A stretch of 64,000 nucleotides of DNA from Candidatus Saccharimonadota bacterium (GTDB lineage: Bacteria > Patescibacteriota > Saccharimonadia > Saccharimonadales > Saccharimonadaceae), in NCBI GenBank assembly GCA_026395405.1, contig JAPLYU010000003.1:1-64000 (forward strand), given 5' to 3'. Numbering within the stretch: the stretch's first letter is position 1; every line of letters begins with the position of its first letter. The position numbers were made by a program, and so were the translations under genes. Under the pieces are notes generated by a model. It did not search any database and had not been told where the DNA came from. It was given only the letters and a program-made list of their open reading frames with translations. Positions 1-13,277 of this stretch are shown here, piece by piece.

Positions 1-988
<988 letters not shown>

Positions 989-1126
989 TAATCATCGATA
1001 AATCGATGTAATCTATAACTCAATATAAACTGACGATGATTTGCACAACCAAATTGTCAAAGGACTTTTAATCTGTTACAACTCCACGTTGACTTGCACC
1101 AAAATAGCGCGACCAGATTGTTATCA

Positions 1127-1156
1127 ATCATACCTCATTAGATATGTATCAGTCAA
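1127..1156 (-). promoter_or_regulatory. Candidate rRNA operon promoter TTGACT-18-TATGAT
   Basis: Minus strand reads TTGACT GATACATATCTAATGAGG TATGAT about 140 nt upstream of 16S. Confidence 0.55.
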
Positions 1157-1174
1157 GTGTAATATGCTTATATC

Positions 1175-1615
1175 TTATAGTGTTGCTAAAAACACTACAA
1201 TGCCAATTGCCGCACCCAGCACTGCACCCAGCGCTACCTCTGTTGGTGTATGTCCCATCGCGACCCTTGGCAACCCAACTTTGCTGCCCGTCGCTTTGAT
1301 TAATTTGTGAATCGCCACGCCTTGTTCGCCGGCTGATCGGCGAACCTTAACAGCATCGTACATTACTATTACAGCGAAAAGTAGTGCTAAACCGAACAGG
1401 CCGGAATCAATACCGTCTTTAAGGCCAATTATCGTAACCATCGCAACAACCGCTGCACTATGTGCACTTGGCATTCCCCCGGAAATAAACAGATACGCCC
1501 GAAGGCTACGCTTTTCTTTATTTACATAACTGATTACGAATTTGATTATATGAGCTGAAACCCATGCTAGTAGAATCGTTATCAAATATGGAGATACTTG
1601 AATAACGTCCGGCAT
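1175..1615 (-). CDS. Divergent PAP2 / DUF212 (YuiD-like) membrane protein
   Basis: ORF with GGMPSAHSA and MGHTPTEVALGAVLG motifs typical of the DUF212 family. Confidence 0.8.
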   Translation of the reverse strand: MPDVIQVSPYLITILLAWVSAHIIKFVISYVNKEKRSLRAYLFISGGMPSAHSAAVVAMVTIIGLKDGIDSGLFGLALLFAVIVMYDAVKVRRSAGEQGVAIHKLIKATGSKVGLPRVAMGHTPTEVALGAVLGAAIGIVVFLATL

Positions 1616-4134
1616 TACGACTCCTCGGCCAATTCTTTAGTTTTTTCTTGCTCTGGCATAAGTCCCAACGAGGCAACCTTATCGCCTTCGCGCATTCGCA
1701 TAATTCTAACGCCCTGAGTTGTCCTGCCGAGGGTTGGAATATCTTTTAATCCAACACGGATGGCTTGCCCGCCCGTTGATATCAATAGAACTTCAAATGC
1801 TTCGGGTTCCAAGGTATGAACTGCAATAATCGGACCGGTTTTGGCGGTAACAACTGCGGCCTTAATTCCAACTCCGCCACGTTTGTGTGATGGGAAATTC
1901 GAAACCTTAGTTGCTTTGCCATATCCATTTTCACTAATTACTAGTAACTTTCTATCGTCATCAACAATATCCATACCAACGACTTGGTCGTGCGGACGGA
2001 GTCTAACCCCCCTAACACCCCTAGCAGAACGTCCCATTGGTCGAGCATCCTTTTCGTTAAACCGGATAGTTTGACCAGCAGATGTTGATATTATTACATC
2101 GTTATCACCACTAGTCTTTTGAATCCACTTTAGCTCGTCGCCTTCATCCAGTTTGATTGCAATCAACCCGTTTGTACGTATGTTTGCGTAATCCCTTAGC
2201 GGCGTCTTTTTAATTGTGCCCTTTGTAGTAGTCATAAACAAATAACCCTCATCAGTAGCACCTTTTGCATGACTGATGATCGACGTAATTTTTTCCTCTG
2301 GTTGCAACTGCAACAAGTTGACCGCCGCAACGCCCCTAGTAGCCAAACTGGCGGCCGGGACTTCATAAGCTTTCAACCTGAATATTCGTCCACGATTCGT
2401 AAAGAATAGCAGGAAGTCATGGGTACTAGCTGGAATCAACTGATCAATGATATCCTCAGTTTTAATCGTCATCCCGCGCTTGCCTTTTCCACCCCTGTTT
2501 TGACGCCTATAGTCACTAATAAGTGTTCGCTTAATGTAGTTTTCGGCTGTAAGCAGTATTACACTTTCTTCTTCTGGGATTAATTCTTCGTCGCTGAACT
2601 TACCAAGTTCGTAATTAATCATTTGACTTCGTCTTTCGTCACCGTATTTTTCTTTCATTTCCAGAAGTTCAGTCTTAATAATCTTAAGAATCTCATGTTC
2701 ATCAGACAAAATTGCTTCTAATTTTGCAATTAAATCTGAAAGTTCCTTGAGTTCATTCTCGATGGCTTCGCGTTCCAATCCTGTTAGCCTTCGAAGTTGC
2801 ATAGCCAGTATGGCTTTAGCTTGAATCTCTGACAGTTTGAATTTTGCGATTAATGCAGCCTCGGCGTCTTCGGAAGTCCTGCTGGCGCGAATCGTTTTAA
2901 TAACCTCTTCGATATGATCCAGTGCAATTTTGTAACCTTCTAAAATATGCGCACGTTCTTTGGCCTTTCGTAGTTCAAACTCTGTTCTTCGTCGAACAAC
3001 TGTCTGGCGATGCTTTACAAATTCACTTAAAATTTCTTGCAGCCCTAGGATGCGTGGCTGAATACCTTCAATTAATGCCAACATATTAAAATGGAAGCTA
3101 GTTTGTAATGAAGTAAATTTAAATAGCTGATTTAATACTTTTTTAGGGTAGGCGTCTTTTTTAAGTTCGATTACAATTCTGACGGTTCCCCTGGCGCTTT
3201 CATCGCGCAAGTCGCTAATTGCGGCAAGTTTTTTGTCTTTAACCAATTCTGCAATTCTCTCTATAAGTGTTGCTTTATTTACAGCAAAAGGAATTTCGGT
3301 AACGATGATTTGATGTCGCCCCCTCTTATTCTCTTCAATCGTTGCGACCGCTCGAATTACTACACTGCCACGTCCGGTTTGATAAGCTTGTCGCATTGGC
3401 GACCCGCCATAAACGATAGCGCCGGTTGCAAAATCAGGACCCTTAACGTGTTTTAGTAAATCATCTAAGGTTACGGTGTCTGGATTGTCAATAAGATATA
3501 TCGTTGCGTCCACTAATTCGCTTAGATTATGTGATGGAATAGATGTTGCCATACCAACGGCAATCCCGATTTGACCGTTCAGCAGCAGATTCGGCAGTTT
3601 AGCGGGCAATACCACAGGTTCCTGTTCGGACCCGTCATAATTATCGCGAAAATCAACTGTATCTTTATCCAAATCATTCAACAGTTCGTTCCCGGCTTTA
3701 TCTAGTCGAGCTTCGGTATATCGTGAAGCTGCGGCTGGATCTCCGTCCATTGAACCAAAGTTACCCTGACCATTAACAAGTGTGTAGCGCATCGTCCAGT
3801 TTTGCGCCAGACGAACCATAGAATCATAAATCGCGGAATCACCATGCGGGTGATATTTACCCATGACGTCACCAACAATACGTGCGGATTTGGTAAATTT
3901 CCCGCCAGGACGCAAACCTTGCTCGCCCATTGAATATAATATACGACGATGGACTGGCTTTAGCCCATCACGGACATCAGGCAAAGCCCTGTCAATAATC
4001 ACACTCATCGAATATCGTAGGAAGCTATCCTCCATCACATCTTCGATTGTTTCTTTTTCTACAACACGTGAATGTGTTTGCAAAACCTCTTGAATCTCTT
4101 CACCGTCAATTGATGTAATGTTTTCATCATCCAT
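1615..4134 (-). CDS. gyrA: DNA gyrase subunit A
   Basis: 839 aa; [10 protein letters not shown] active-site Tyr region, [20 protein letters not shown], GyrA box-like QNRGGKG. Confidence 0.97.
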   Translation of the reverse strand: MDDENITSIDGEEIQEVLQTHSRVVEKETIEDVMEDSFLRYSMSVIIDRALPDVRDGLKPVHRRILYSMGEQGLRPGGKFTKSARIVGDVMGKYHPHGDSAIYDSMVRLAQNWTMRYTLVNGQGNFGSMDGDPAAASRYTEARLDKAGNELLNDLDKDTVDFRDNYDGSEQEPVVLPAKLPNLLLNGQIGIAVGMATSIPSHNLSELVDATIYLIDNPDTVTLDDLLKHVKGPDFATGAIVYGGSPMRQAYQTGRGSVVIRAVATIEENKRGRHQIIVTEIPFAVNKATLIERIAELVKDKKLAAISDLRDESARGTVRIVIELKKDAYPKKVLNQLFKFTSLQTSFHFNMLALIEGIQPRILGLQEILSEFVKHRQTVVRRRTEFELRKAKERAHILEGYKIALDHIEEVIKTIRASRTSEDAEAALIAKFKLSEIQAKAILAMQLRRLTGLEREAIENELKELSDLIAKLEAILSDEHEILKIIKTELLEMKEKYGDERRSQMINYELGKFSDEELIPEEESVILLTAENYIKRTLISDYRRQNRGGKGKRGMTIKTEDIIDQLIPASTHDFLLFFTNRGRIFRLKAYEVPAASLATRGVAAVNLLQLQPEEKITSIISHAKGATDEGYLFMTTTKGTIKKTPLRDYANIRTNGLIAIKLDEGDELKWIQKTSGDNDVIISTSAGQTIRFNEKDARPMGRSARGVRGVRLRPHDQVVGMDIVDDDRKLLVISENGYGKATKVSNFPSHKRGGVGIKAAVVTAKTGPIIAVHTLEPEAFEVLLISTGGQAIRVGLKDIPTLGRTTQGVRIMRMREGDKVASLGLMPEQEKTKELAEES

Positions 4135-4136
4135 AT

Positions 4137-6188
<2,052 letters not shown>

Positions 6189-6218
6189 TCACTCAAGCTA
6201 TTGCGCTGAACATATTTG

Positions 6219-6239
6219 TTATGCTAAAGTGTAGCATAA
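6219..6239. repeat. 8-bp perfect inverted repeat TTATGCTA-AAGTG-TAGCATAA upstream of the LPXTG gene
   Basis: Direct reading; 25 bp upstream of the start codon at 6264. Confidence 0.75.
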
Positions 6240-6263
6240 GAGGTTAAATTAAACAAAAAAATT

Positions 6264-7814
6264 ATGTTTAAAAAAATAGTATCAAATCTACCCTTCAGCC
6301 CGGCACTCGTAGGTCAACTTGGGTTCTATGCAAAACGTCTGAAAAAGGAGGAGGCAACTAGACGACTTGGACTTATTTTCCTAGCTCTTACTCTCATAGT
6401 TCAGTCATTTGCTATATTCCAACCTTCGGAATCTGCCAATGCTTCTAGTGACACTGATATGGTTTCGGGTGGGGTTTCTTCAATAAGCGATTATTTGAAA
6501 TCTTACGACGCCAACACGAAACATTTACAAGATACCATGAATTATGTCGGTATTACACGACACGAGATTGTTTCTGCAGCTTCGAATTACACTTCATTCA
6601 AAGCTGGTGATAAGTTATCTTGGGGTTATGCCTCTAGGTTTAGTTACGCCGAAGGTGAAAGGGTACATCCGATATTTAACGATAACGGCACTAGGGTTAG
6701 TACGGTCTATTCAAGACCCCTGCGACTGTGGGGAAATTCAAGCATGCTAAGTGATGGGTGGATTGGTCATTCAGCAAAGATGGGTTGGTTTGCAATTTTG
6801 AGGTCATGCGGTAATTTAGTCACCGACAAGCTCCCAACTCCTGTTCAGCCGGATTATAGTTGTGACGAACTAACGGCCAAGCTAATCAGCGGAAATCAAT
6901 ATAAGTTCAGCGGCCGAGCAACCGCTAAAAACGGAGCTTCGGTTAAAAACTATGAATTTGATTTTGGAGACGGTGCGAATAAAACAACCGCCAGTCCGAA
7001 TAATATTCTACATACCTACTCCAGTAAGGATGCCACATACAAAGCAAGATTAAGTGTTAATTTCAAAGTAAATGGCGCGTCTAAAAATGCCTCCAGCAAT
7101 GCATGCACAGCAAAAATTACAGTCAGCAAACCACCAACCCCTCCCCCATGCACGCTAAACCCCGATCTGTTGGCTAGTGATGAAAACTGTAAACCATGCC
7201 CGGGCAACGATGCCCTTTGGATTAACGACGAATCCTGTATCCCAAACATTATTCAGTCTAAAACCGCAACGAATACATCGCAGGGGTTTGTCGACGCTTC
7301 GTCGGTCACTGCCCACTCCGGTGATCAAATCAGCTACACAATTAATATTGAAAATAAAGGACTAAGTACAAAAACCGTAAAACTAGAGGACCACTTAGGT
7401 GATGTTTTGGAATACTCAACCCTAGTAGATAAGGGTGGTGGTTCGTTTAATGAAACGACCAAGGTCCTTTCTTGGTCCGACGTAACACTCGCACCAAAAG
7501 AGAAGCAAACCAGGACGTTCGTTGTAAGGGTGATGGATGAAATCCCCGCCACTGCAACCGGAGCAAGTGATCCAACTTCATTTGACTGCATCATGACAAA
7601 CATATTTGGGAATTCTACAAACGTTAATGTTGACTGCCCTACTCCAAAAATTGTAGAGACAGTTGCAAAAGAACTCCCACATACGGGTCCTACTGAAAAC
7701 ATTATCTTTTCTGGAATAATTCTGGCAATAACAACATACTTCTACGTCAGAACGCGTCAGGTAAAGCGAGAGGTCCAGTTAATCCGAAAAGACGTTACTA
7801 CTGGAACAATATAA
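6264..7814 (+). CDS. Secreted, sortase-anchored (LPHTG) surface protein with PKD-like and DUF11-like domains
   Basis: N-terminal hydrophobic segment; YEFDFGDG PKD motif; DUF11-like SGDQISYTINIENKG; C-terminal LPHTG + hydrophobic segment + RTRQVKR. Confidence 0.8.
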   Translation: MFKKIVSNLPFSPALVGQLGFYAKRLKKEEATRRLGLIFLALTLIVQSFAIFQPSESANASSDTDMVSGGVSSISDYLKSYDANTKHLQDTMNYVGITRHEIVSAASNYTSFKAGDKLSWGYASRFSYAEGERVHPIFNDNGTRVSTVYSRPLRLWGNSSMLSDGWIGHSAKMGWFAILRSCGNLVTDKLPTPVQPDYSCDELTAKLISGNQYKFSGRATAKNGASVKNYEFDFGDGANKTTASPNNILHTYSSKDATYKARLSVNFKVNGASKNASSNACTAKITVSKPPTPPPCTLNPDLLASDENCKPCPGNDALWINDESCIPNIIQSKTATNTSQGFVDASSVTAHSGDQISYTINIENKGLSTKTVKLEDHLGDVLEYSTLVDKGGGSFNETTKVLSWSDVTLAPKEKQTRTFVVRVMDEIPATATGASDPTSFDCIMTNIFGNSTNVNVDCPTPKIVETVAKELPHTGPTENIIFSGIILAITTYFYVRTRQVKREVQLIRKDVTTGTI

Positions 7815-7831
7815 TAAATAGAGGATAAATT

Positions 7832-8407
7832 ATGGCTAATAATCAAGAACAACTAAAAAATGAACAAGAAAACACTTCCGAGGTTATAAAGCCTATTATT
7901 GAAAAGAAAGAAGGTCTTGTTGAGACTCCCGAATCAACAGTCGAACTATCGCCACGCGATATAGAAGCCCGCGCCGAAAAAGCCAGGCTAGAGGCCCTTG
8001 AAACTGCAGTAAGCGTAGAAACAAAAAGTGTTGAAAAAGAATCTAGCAAATCCCATAGCTCAAGACGTGGACCAATAAATAAAAAACAACACGAAAAAAG
8101 CTTCAAACAAACGATGTCCCAAGTCCAAAAAGAACTTCCAACAAGCAAGAGAGTATTTAGTAAAGTAATCCATAACAATTTTGTTGAAAAGACTAGTGAT
8201 ATTATCGGTGACACAGTTGCTAGACCGAATGCATTGTTTGCGGGCGCGTTTGTTGCATTCATTTTGACTATTCTGACCTATACTGTTGCGAAAACTATCG
8301 GCTACACCCTGTCCGGGTTTGAAACAATTGCCGCTTTTATTTTGGGTTGGTTAATAGGAATTAGCTATGACTACCTTCGATTATTAGTCACGGGTAAAAA
8401 GTCTTAA
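7832..8407 (+). CDS. Hypothetical protein, charged N-terminus and C-terminal membrane segments
   Basis: SD-like GAGGA before ATG; two hydrophobic helices at the C-terminus; adjacent to the LPXTG gene. Confidence 0.7.
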   Translation: MANNQEQLKNEQENTSEVIKPIIEKKEGLVETPESTVELSPRDIEARAEKARLEALETAVSVETKSVEKESSKSHSSRRGPINKKQHEKSFKQTMSQVQKELPTSKRVFSKVIHNNFVEKTSDIIGDTVARPNALFAGAFVAFILTILTYTVAKTIGYTLSGFETIAAFILGWLIGISYDYLRLLVTGKKS

Positions 8408-8423
8408 CAAATCTTTGATGCTA

Positions 8424-11183
8424 TTATCTTAGTTTTATTGTGACGCCGTCGTCAGACCCGGAGTTTTCCCTTGTGTGGAATTTTTCGGTCGGTGGGGCTT
8501 CGTTTACTGGTTTATTATCACTTGGTGTTGGGGTATTTGCTTTTGGTGCATCAATCTTGGCAATGTTTGCGTTTTTTGACGACTTGGCAATTTGTTCACG
8601 TTTTGCTAGCCATTCGTCCATAAATGACGATCCCGTACTAGTAACATGAGCCACTGGCTTTATTGGTGCCTCTGCCGTCCTTACACCCGACTGGACACTC
8701 TGATTTTTACTAAGTGCCTCTAGTTTTGCCCTTCTGGCTACGTCTCCAGCCTCTAAGCGCGCAAAGATCTCTTTCTCGACCAAAGCCCTCGGTCGACCAT
8801 ACTTAGCCGCAGAGAGCTTTTTAATTGCGTCTTGGAGCAGAGGATTCGGCTTTACCATTGGTGGTATCAGATTCATACTAAAGGCAGATGATGGCACATC
8901 GTTAATCATTACGGAAGTGATGGTTTGAAAGTTTGGTAGTTTAGTAAGATCTTCGGCATCAAACGTCGGCATAAATTTCTTTTGTAGTATTTCTGCATCA
9001 GTAATACCCAAACGACCACTTATTATTGTACCGATATTACCCAAGATGGACTCACGGATATTATCCGTCAGTTGAGTCATAAACTGGTTTGCAAGTATCA
9101 AATTCAATCGGTATTTCCGAGCTTCAGATAAAATCGTTGCAAACGAATCGGTTGCAAAGTTTTGGAACTCGTCTACATACAGGGCAAAGTCTTGACGTTC
9201 ATCTTCGGGAATATCATCACGCCCCATAGCCGCAACTTGAAATTTCATAATGAATATCATACCCAACAACTGAGAATTCAACTCACCTGTTTTACCCTTT
9301 GATAAGTTAACGATAAGGATTTTCTTGTTATCCATGATTTCTCGCAAGTTAAAGCCGCTTTTTGTTTGACCGATAATATTACGCATCATCTCGTTCGATA
9401 AAAATGCACCGAATTTACTTACAAACCATCCCAATACCTCTGATTTATTAGCTTCACTGGTTTGAGCCATCTCTTTATTCCAAAAATCCAATACCGTTCG
9501 GTCTTTGACATATTTTAGTTTCTCATCCGTAAATGATTGGTCATTAAACACCTGCGGAACATCAATAAACGCCGATCCATTAGGGTCGCTCATAATTGTT
9601 AAAGCGGCATTTCTAAACCAATGCTCATATCTGGGTCCAATAATTCCAGTATGCCCTGGGTCGTACAGTTTATATAACATAGCAATCGCTTCTTGTATTA
9701 AAAAGTCGCGCTGGTCTTGAGTTTCAAATTCAAATAAATTCAATCCTATGGGATTCTCCATATCACCTGGAGAAAAATAAATGACGTCCTCTACCCTTTC
9801 TTTTGGTATTACGCCCAACAAACTTTCTGCAGCGTCTCCGTGAGGATCAATAAACGCAAAACCACGACCGTCCATCATATCTTGATATGCCAAATTATTT
9901 AACAAACTCGTTTTACCCGTACCAGTTTGCCCAATAAAGTAAGTATGTCTGCGCCTGTCGTTCGTGCTCAGCCTGATTTGCTTTTTAGTACCACGAAATT
10001 CGTTATAACCCAGTAAAAATCCCTCGTCCATCACCTGTGTGGGTCCGTCGACTTGTTTTGCCATTTGTCGCTTAACTTGTGAGGTAGGGATGCTATTTTG
10101 GTCAGGAAGATGAAATATTGTCGCTAGTTCAACACTATTCAGGATGTTTTGTTTTACGGTTTGTGGGAAAAACCTAAATATATATGCAGTTACTAGCTGT
10201 TCGATGTCTTTTGACACACTGAATTTAAAACCGTTATTGGTAGTTGAATCAAAAAGCGAAAATGCCGCGATAATATTTTTAAGTAAAGATTGCGATCTAG
10301 CTGCCGTATTCGACGATACTACAACTCGTATTAACACCTCATAACCAGGATGTCTCGTCTTTTCTTCAATCGACTCAATCACACCCTGTTCAAGTGACGA
10401 AAGTTGTTTTTCTTCAGGTTTAGTATCGCTGGTTTCTGGCGGTTTCCACAAAGCCTCCATCAGATTTTTTGGTTTAAAGACGTCACCAATACCAGAATTT
10501 TTTACGCCTTTATCTTTTTTAATCTTGTTGGCCATATAGACGGAGTTTTTAGTCCAACCATCTGATGCTGGCCTAATCATCATCTGCACAGCAACTCCGT
10601 CTTCGCGCGTAACAGTCGACAACGCGTTCAGTAATGCCCTAGATGCGTCCAATTTTGATTCTTGATATGTAACTATGGGATACACATAGTTTTTCTTTAA
10701 GGTAAACTCACCGCCAATCGTACCGCTTATTTTTCCTGTTTGGCTGAAAATATTTCGCTCTTCAACTTCTTCTAACCTGGCAGACGGATAAGCAGCAGCA
10801 ACGGCTTGTCGAATAATATCAGTTAATACCGCAGGGACAACTGCGTAATAATATACTAACCCCTCGTAGGCAACTACTTCGAAAGAAATGTGTCTTTGTC
10901 CATATATGCGACTTTTAAACCCCTTTGTGGCAGTGCTGGAAATAATGTTATACATCACCTGTGCCTGTGACAAGGCTTCTTCGGTGATGTCTCTTTCATC
11001 TCGACCATTAGACTCAAGGTCTTCCCCGGAAGGAGGTATGTGAATATGCATCGGAATCATTTTTAACCCACGTTCATAGTTCTTCGCATCCCTCATGGTT
11101 TTTTGGTATTGAGAAAAAACAAAAACGGCGACAACCACACCTATAACCAGAATAATAATTACAGTTATAATTACATTTATCAT
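8424..11183 (-). CDS. Type IV secretion / conjugation-type DNA-binding ATPase (DUF87/TraG-like)
   Basis: 919 aa; FIGQTGTGKTSLLNNL Walker A, FAFIDPHGDAAESLL, ALYVDEFQNFATDSFATILSEARKYRLNLILANQF; N-terminal TM. Confidence 0.8.
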   Translation of the reverse strand: MINVIITVIIILVIGVVVAVFVFSQYQKTMRDAKNYERGLKMIPMHIHIPPSGEDLESNGRDERDITEEALSQAQVMYNIISSTATKGFKSRIYGQRHISFEVVAYEGLVYYYAVVPAVLTDIIRQAVAAAYPSARLEEVEERNIFSQTGKISGTIGGEFTLKKNYVYPIVTYQESKLDASRALLNALSTVTREDGVAVQMMIRPASDGWTKNSVYMANKIKKDKGVKNSGIGDVFKPKNLMEALWKPPETSDTKPEEKQLSSLEQGVIESIEEKTRHPGYEVLIRVVVSSNTAARSQSLLKNIIAAFSLFDSTTNNGFKFSVSKDIEQLVTAYIFRFFPQTVKQNILNSVELATIFHLPDQNSIPTSQVKRQMAKQVDGPTQVMDEGFLLGYNEFRGTKKQIRLSTNDRRRHTYFIGQTGTGKTSLLNNLAYQDMMDGRGFAFIDPHGDAAESLLGVIPKERVEDVIYFSPGDMENPIGLNLFEFETQDQRDFLIQEAIAMLYKLYDPGHTGIIGPRYEHWFRNAALTIMSDPNGSAFIDVPQVFNDQSFTDEKLKYVKDRTVLDFWNKEMAQTSEANKSEVLGWFVSKFGAFLSNEMMRNIIGQTKSGFNLREIMDNKKILIVNLSKGKTGELNSQLLGMIFIMKFQVAAMGRDDIPEDERQDFALYVDEFQNFATDSFATILSEARKYRLNLILANQFMTQLTDNIRESILGNIGTIISGRLGITDAEILQKKFMPTFDAEDLTKLPNFQTITSVMINDVPSSAFSMNLIPPMVKPNPLLQDAIKKLSAAKYGRPRALVEKEIFARLEAGDVARRAKLEALSKNQSVQSGVRTAEAPIKPVAHVTSTGSSFMDEWLAKREQIAKSSKNANIAKIDAPKANTPTPSDNKPVNEAPPTEKFHTRENSGSDDGVTIKLR

Positions 11184-11210
11184 CTCGCTGTTTTTTGTCT
11201 AGGTGACATC

Positions 11211-11630
11211 CTACTCAGCAGCACCTAGTTCCCTCCCGAAGCGTTTTTTCAAATAATCTGCCTGAAGCTTGTTCACCTTTTCATCTTGTAGGTGTGGATC
11301 ATCCCTTGTCTCGGCAACAATTTTTTTAGCCTTGTCGACCCACTCCTTTTCGATTAAATCGTCATCATTTGCAACGGCTGGGTTATTGGATAGACTCGTA
11401 TCGTCGACGGCGTCATCTGTTGCCGTCCCTATAACCGGAGTGGGCAACACCGTAGTTAGCCCTATATCTGCCCTAATCGCGTCGGCCTCACTTTTCCTTT
11501 CATATGCCTCTGCTCCATCGGAAATAGTGTTCTCGGGTGTGTCAAGAATAGGTGCGTTCTCGGCATTTCGTTTCTCTTGAGTAGCCAACTGCTCTGGTGC
11601 AGAATTTTGTGAAGATGACTCTGGTTTCAT
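11211..11630 (-). CDS. Hypothetical acidic protein
   Basis: 139-aa ORF in tandem with the ATPase gene; low-complexity N-terminus. Confidence 0.55.
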   Translation of the reverse strand: MKPESSSQNSAPEQLATQEKRNAENAPILDTPENTISDGAEAYERKSEADAIRADIGLTTVLPTPVIGTATDDAVDDTSLSNNPAVANDDDLIEKEWVDKAKKIVAETRDDPHLQDEKVNKLQADYLKKRFGRELGAAE

Positions 11631-11682
11631 ATCTGTAATTATATCATGTTACTTTGCTAACAACGAGCTTATGCTAACAAAT

Positions 11683-12069
11683 TTAATTTATTCTTTTTGA
11701 CACATATAAACAACCAATAATAATGAAAATTATTATCAACAATATCTCGTAAATACCAACACTTCCTACAGACGATAACCCGATTAGCATTATTGGTCCC
11801 GAAGCAACTACAGTCGAATAATAATAAGAGCGCCTAAACGTTAATTCCTCAATTGGCCTTCTGGGAGCAAGTGTCGCTGAAATTCGCGCAACTACCAGGC
11901 TAGACGCCCGCATTACATACGCAAAAATACCTACTAACGACACATAGGCAAATATAAATATAACTAATATTCCAAAAGGTCCAGCTGTTAAGGGTGTTGT
12001 TACGTTTAACAATATGGCTAGAAGGCAAATGCTAAAAATAGTTACGATTGTGATTAATGTCTTGATCAT
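11683..12069 (-). CDS. Hypothetical membrane protein
   Basis: 128-aa ORF with about four hydrophobic segments. Confidence 0.55.
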   Translation of the reverse strand: MIKTLITIVTIFSICLLAILLNVTTPLTAGPFGILVIFIFAYVSLVGIFAYVMRASSLVVARISATLAPRRPIEELTFRRSYYYSTVVASGPIMLIGLSSVGSVGIYEILLIIIFIIIGCLYVSKRIN

Positions 12070-12104
12070 TCTTTTTTACTATAACACTTTAGCTTTTAGA
12101 CATG

Positions 12105-12487
12105 AAATAAGCCCGAGCGACAAGTCTTAATGCTTGGGTTGCAGCAAACGCCACATATATATAAAAAATTGAGCGTGTGAACCACAAGCAACCTGCCGCT
12201 GCAGGCTATTGACTGACCGCTCCGAGAAAACTCGGGGCATATTGTCTCTTGTACACGTTCCACGACACGTCATATTCAGTGGCAAATACCACATCCAAAA
12301 CGCACGGTACCGATGTACGCGCTACACGCCTTTGGCGGAGCATCAGCGACGCCACGTTTATTTTGATCATATCTTAACAATACAATCGACAAAACACAGT
12401 TGTCGTCACCGACTTTCCGTCAAAGCCTACGGTCAGTAATTTAATTTTTAAGGTATTTTTTGGTTTTTTTATTTTTGGTAAAACCTA
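12105..12487 (-). ncRNA. Candidate structured non-coding RNA (unidentified)
   Basis: Promoter TTGACC-17-TATGGT (minus, 12521..12493), then multiple hairpins such as CGACAA/TTGTCG, CGCC-AAA-GGCG, GTGG/CCAC, CTCCGAG-AAAA-CTCGGGG and CCTGC/GCAGG; no convincing ORF. Confidence 0.5.
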
Positions 12488-12492
12488 GTAGT

Positions 12493-12521
12493 ACCATAGC
12501 ACAAGCGTGTTAATCGGTCAA
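12493..12521 (-). promoter_or_regulatory. Sigma70-type promoter TTGACC-17-TATGGT
   Basis: Minus strand TTGACC GATTAACACGCTTGTGC TATGGT. Confidence 0.6.
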
Positions 12522-13144
12522 CTCTGTATTGATTATGTATTGTTGTAATTATTATATTTTTACATATAAATTTTGTATTATAAGGTGTTAAATATATATA
12601 CTAACAAATATATTACGTTGTTTTAATTACTACTGTATTTTAATCTTCTTCAATCCCTCTTTGTTGAATTTGTAGTTTATTGAAAACACTTGTCTATTTT
12701 TTTGATAATTTTTGCTTACTCATTTCAGACAATATTTAGAATCATTCCAACGTTTTTCTGATATCTAATAAATTATAATGTTGTGAGTTGTCCTTTTTTA
12801 GACGTCACGATTAGTTAGCCTGTGGCAAGCATTTTCACATTTTCGATTATTCCAATCGACTATTTTCTATTTATGATTTTAATGCTTTTTGTGTTCTTAG
12901 TTTTTATGGTTCAATTCTAACTCAATGATTATTTTAATTATTATTTTCGTTTTTCACAATGCATGTATGTTGATTGTTTTTGCCACTATGGGTCGCAGCG
13001 TTACATTATCCAGGCAATATTTACTTCCTCATTCTTGTCTATTTCATGTATATTTGTCACAATTTTAATTAAATTTAGGCGTTTTGACTAATACAGTGTT
13101 GTTATAGCGTAGTATTTTTTACTAGACAATTTTGATAAAAGTTA

Positions 13145-13173
13145 TTGACACAAGCGCTTTGTAGTCCTATTAT
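13145..13173 (+). promoter_or_regulatory. Near-perfect consensus promoter TTGACA-17-TATTAT
   Basis: TTGACA CAAGCGCTTTGTAGTCC TATTAT read directly. Confidence 0.7.
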
Positions 13174-13179
13174 AGGGGT

Positions 13180-13277
13180 AGCTTCTGAATAAATTAATTA
13201 TACAGGGGCCCAAAACAAACACATAGAAAAAACTCCACAATAAAAAACAACCGTTCCTCGCAGGCGGTTGTTTTTTT
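13180..13277 (+). ncRNA. Candidate ~95-nt small RNA ending at a terminator shared with tmRNA
   Basis: Begins ~7 nt after the TATTAT box and ends at AACAACCG...CGGTTGTTTTTTT. Confidence 0.5.

Noticed and set aside
12209-12439. Plus-strand 76-aa ORF (MTDRSEKTRG...)
   Set aside because: Lies over the hairpin-rich RNA candidate, no SD or promoter, His/Arg-rich unnatural composition.
12105-12487. SRP or second RNase P interpretation
   Set aside because: A GACGGAAAGTC segment superficially resembles GAGGAAAGTC, but the rest of the conserved RNase P core (e.g. ACAGAA) is absent and a clear rnpB exists at 16464-16803.
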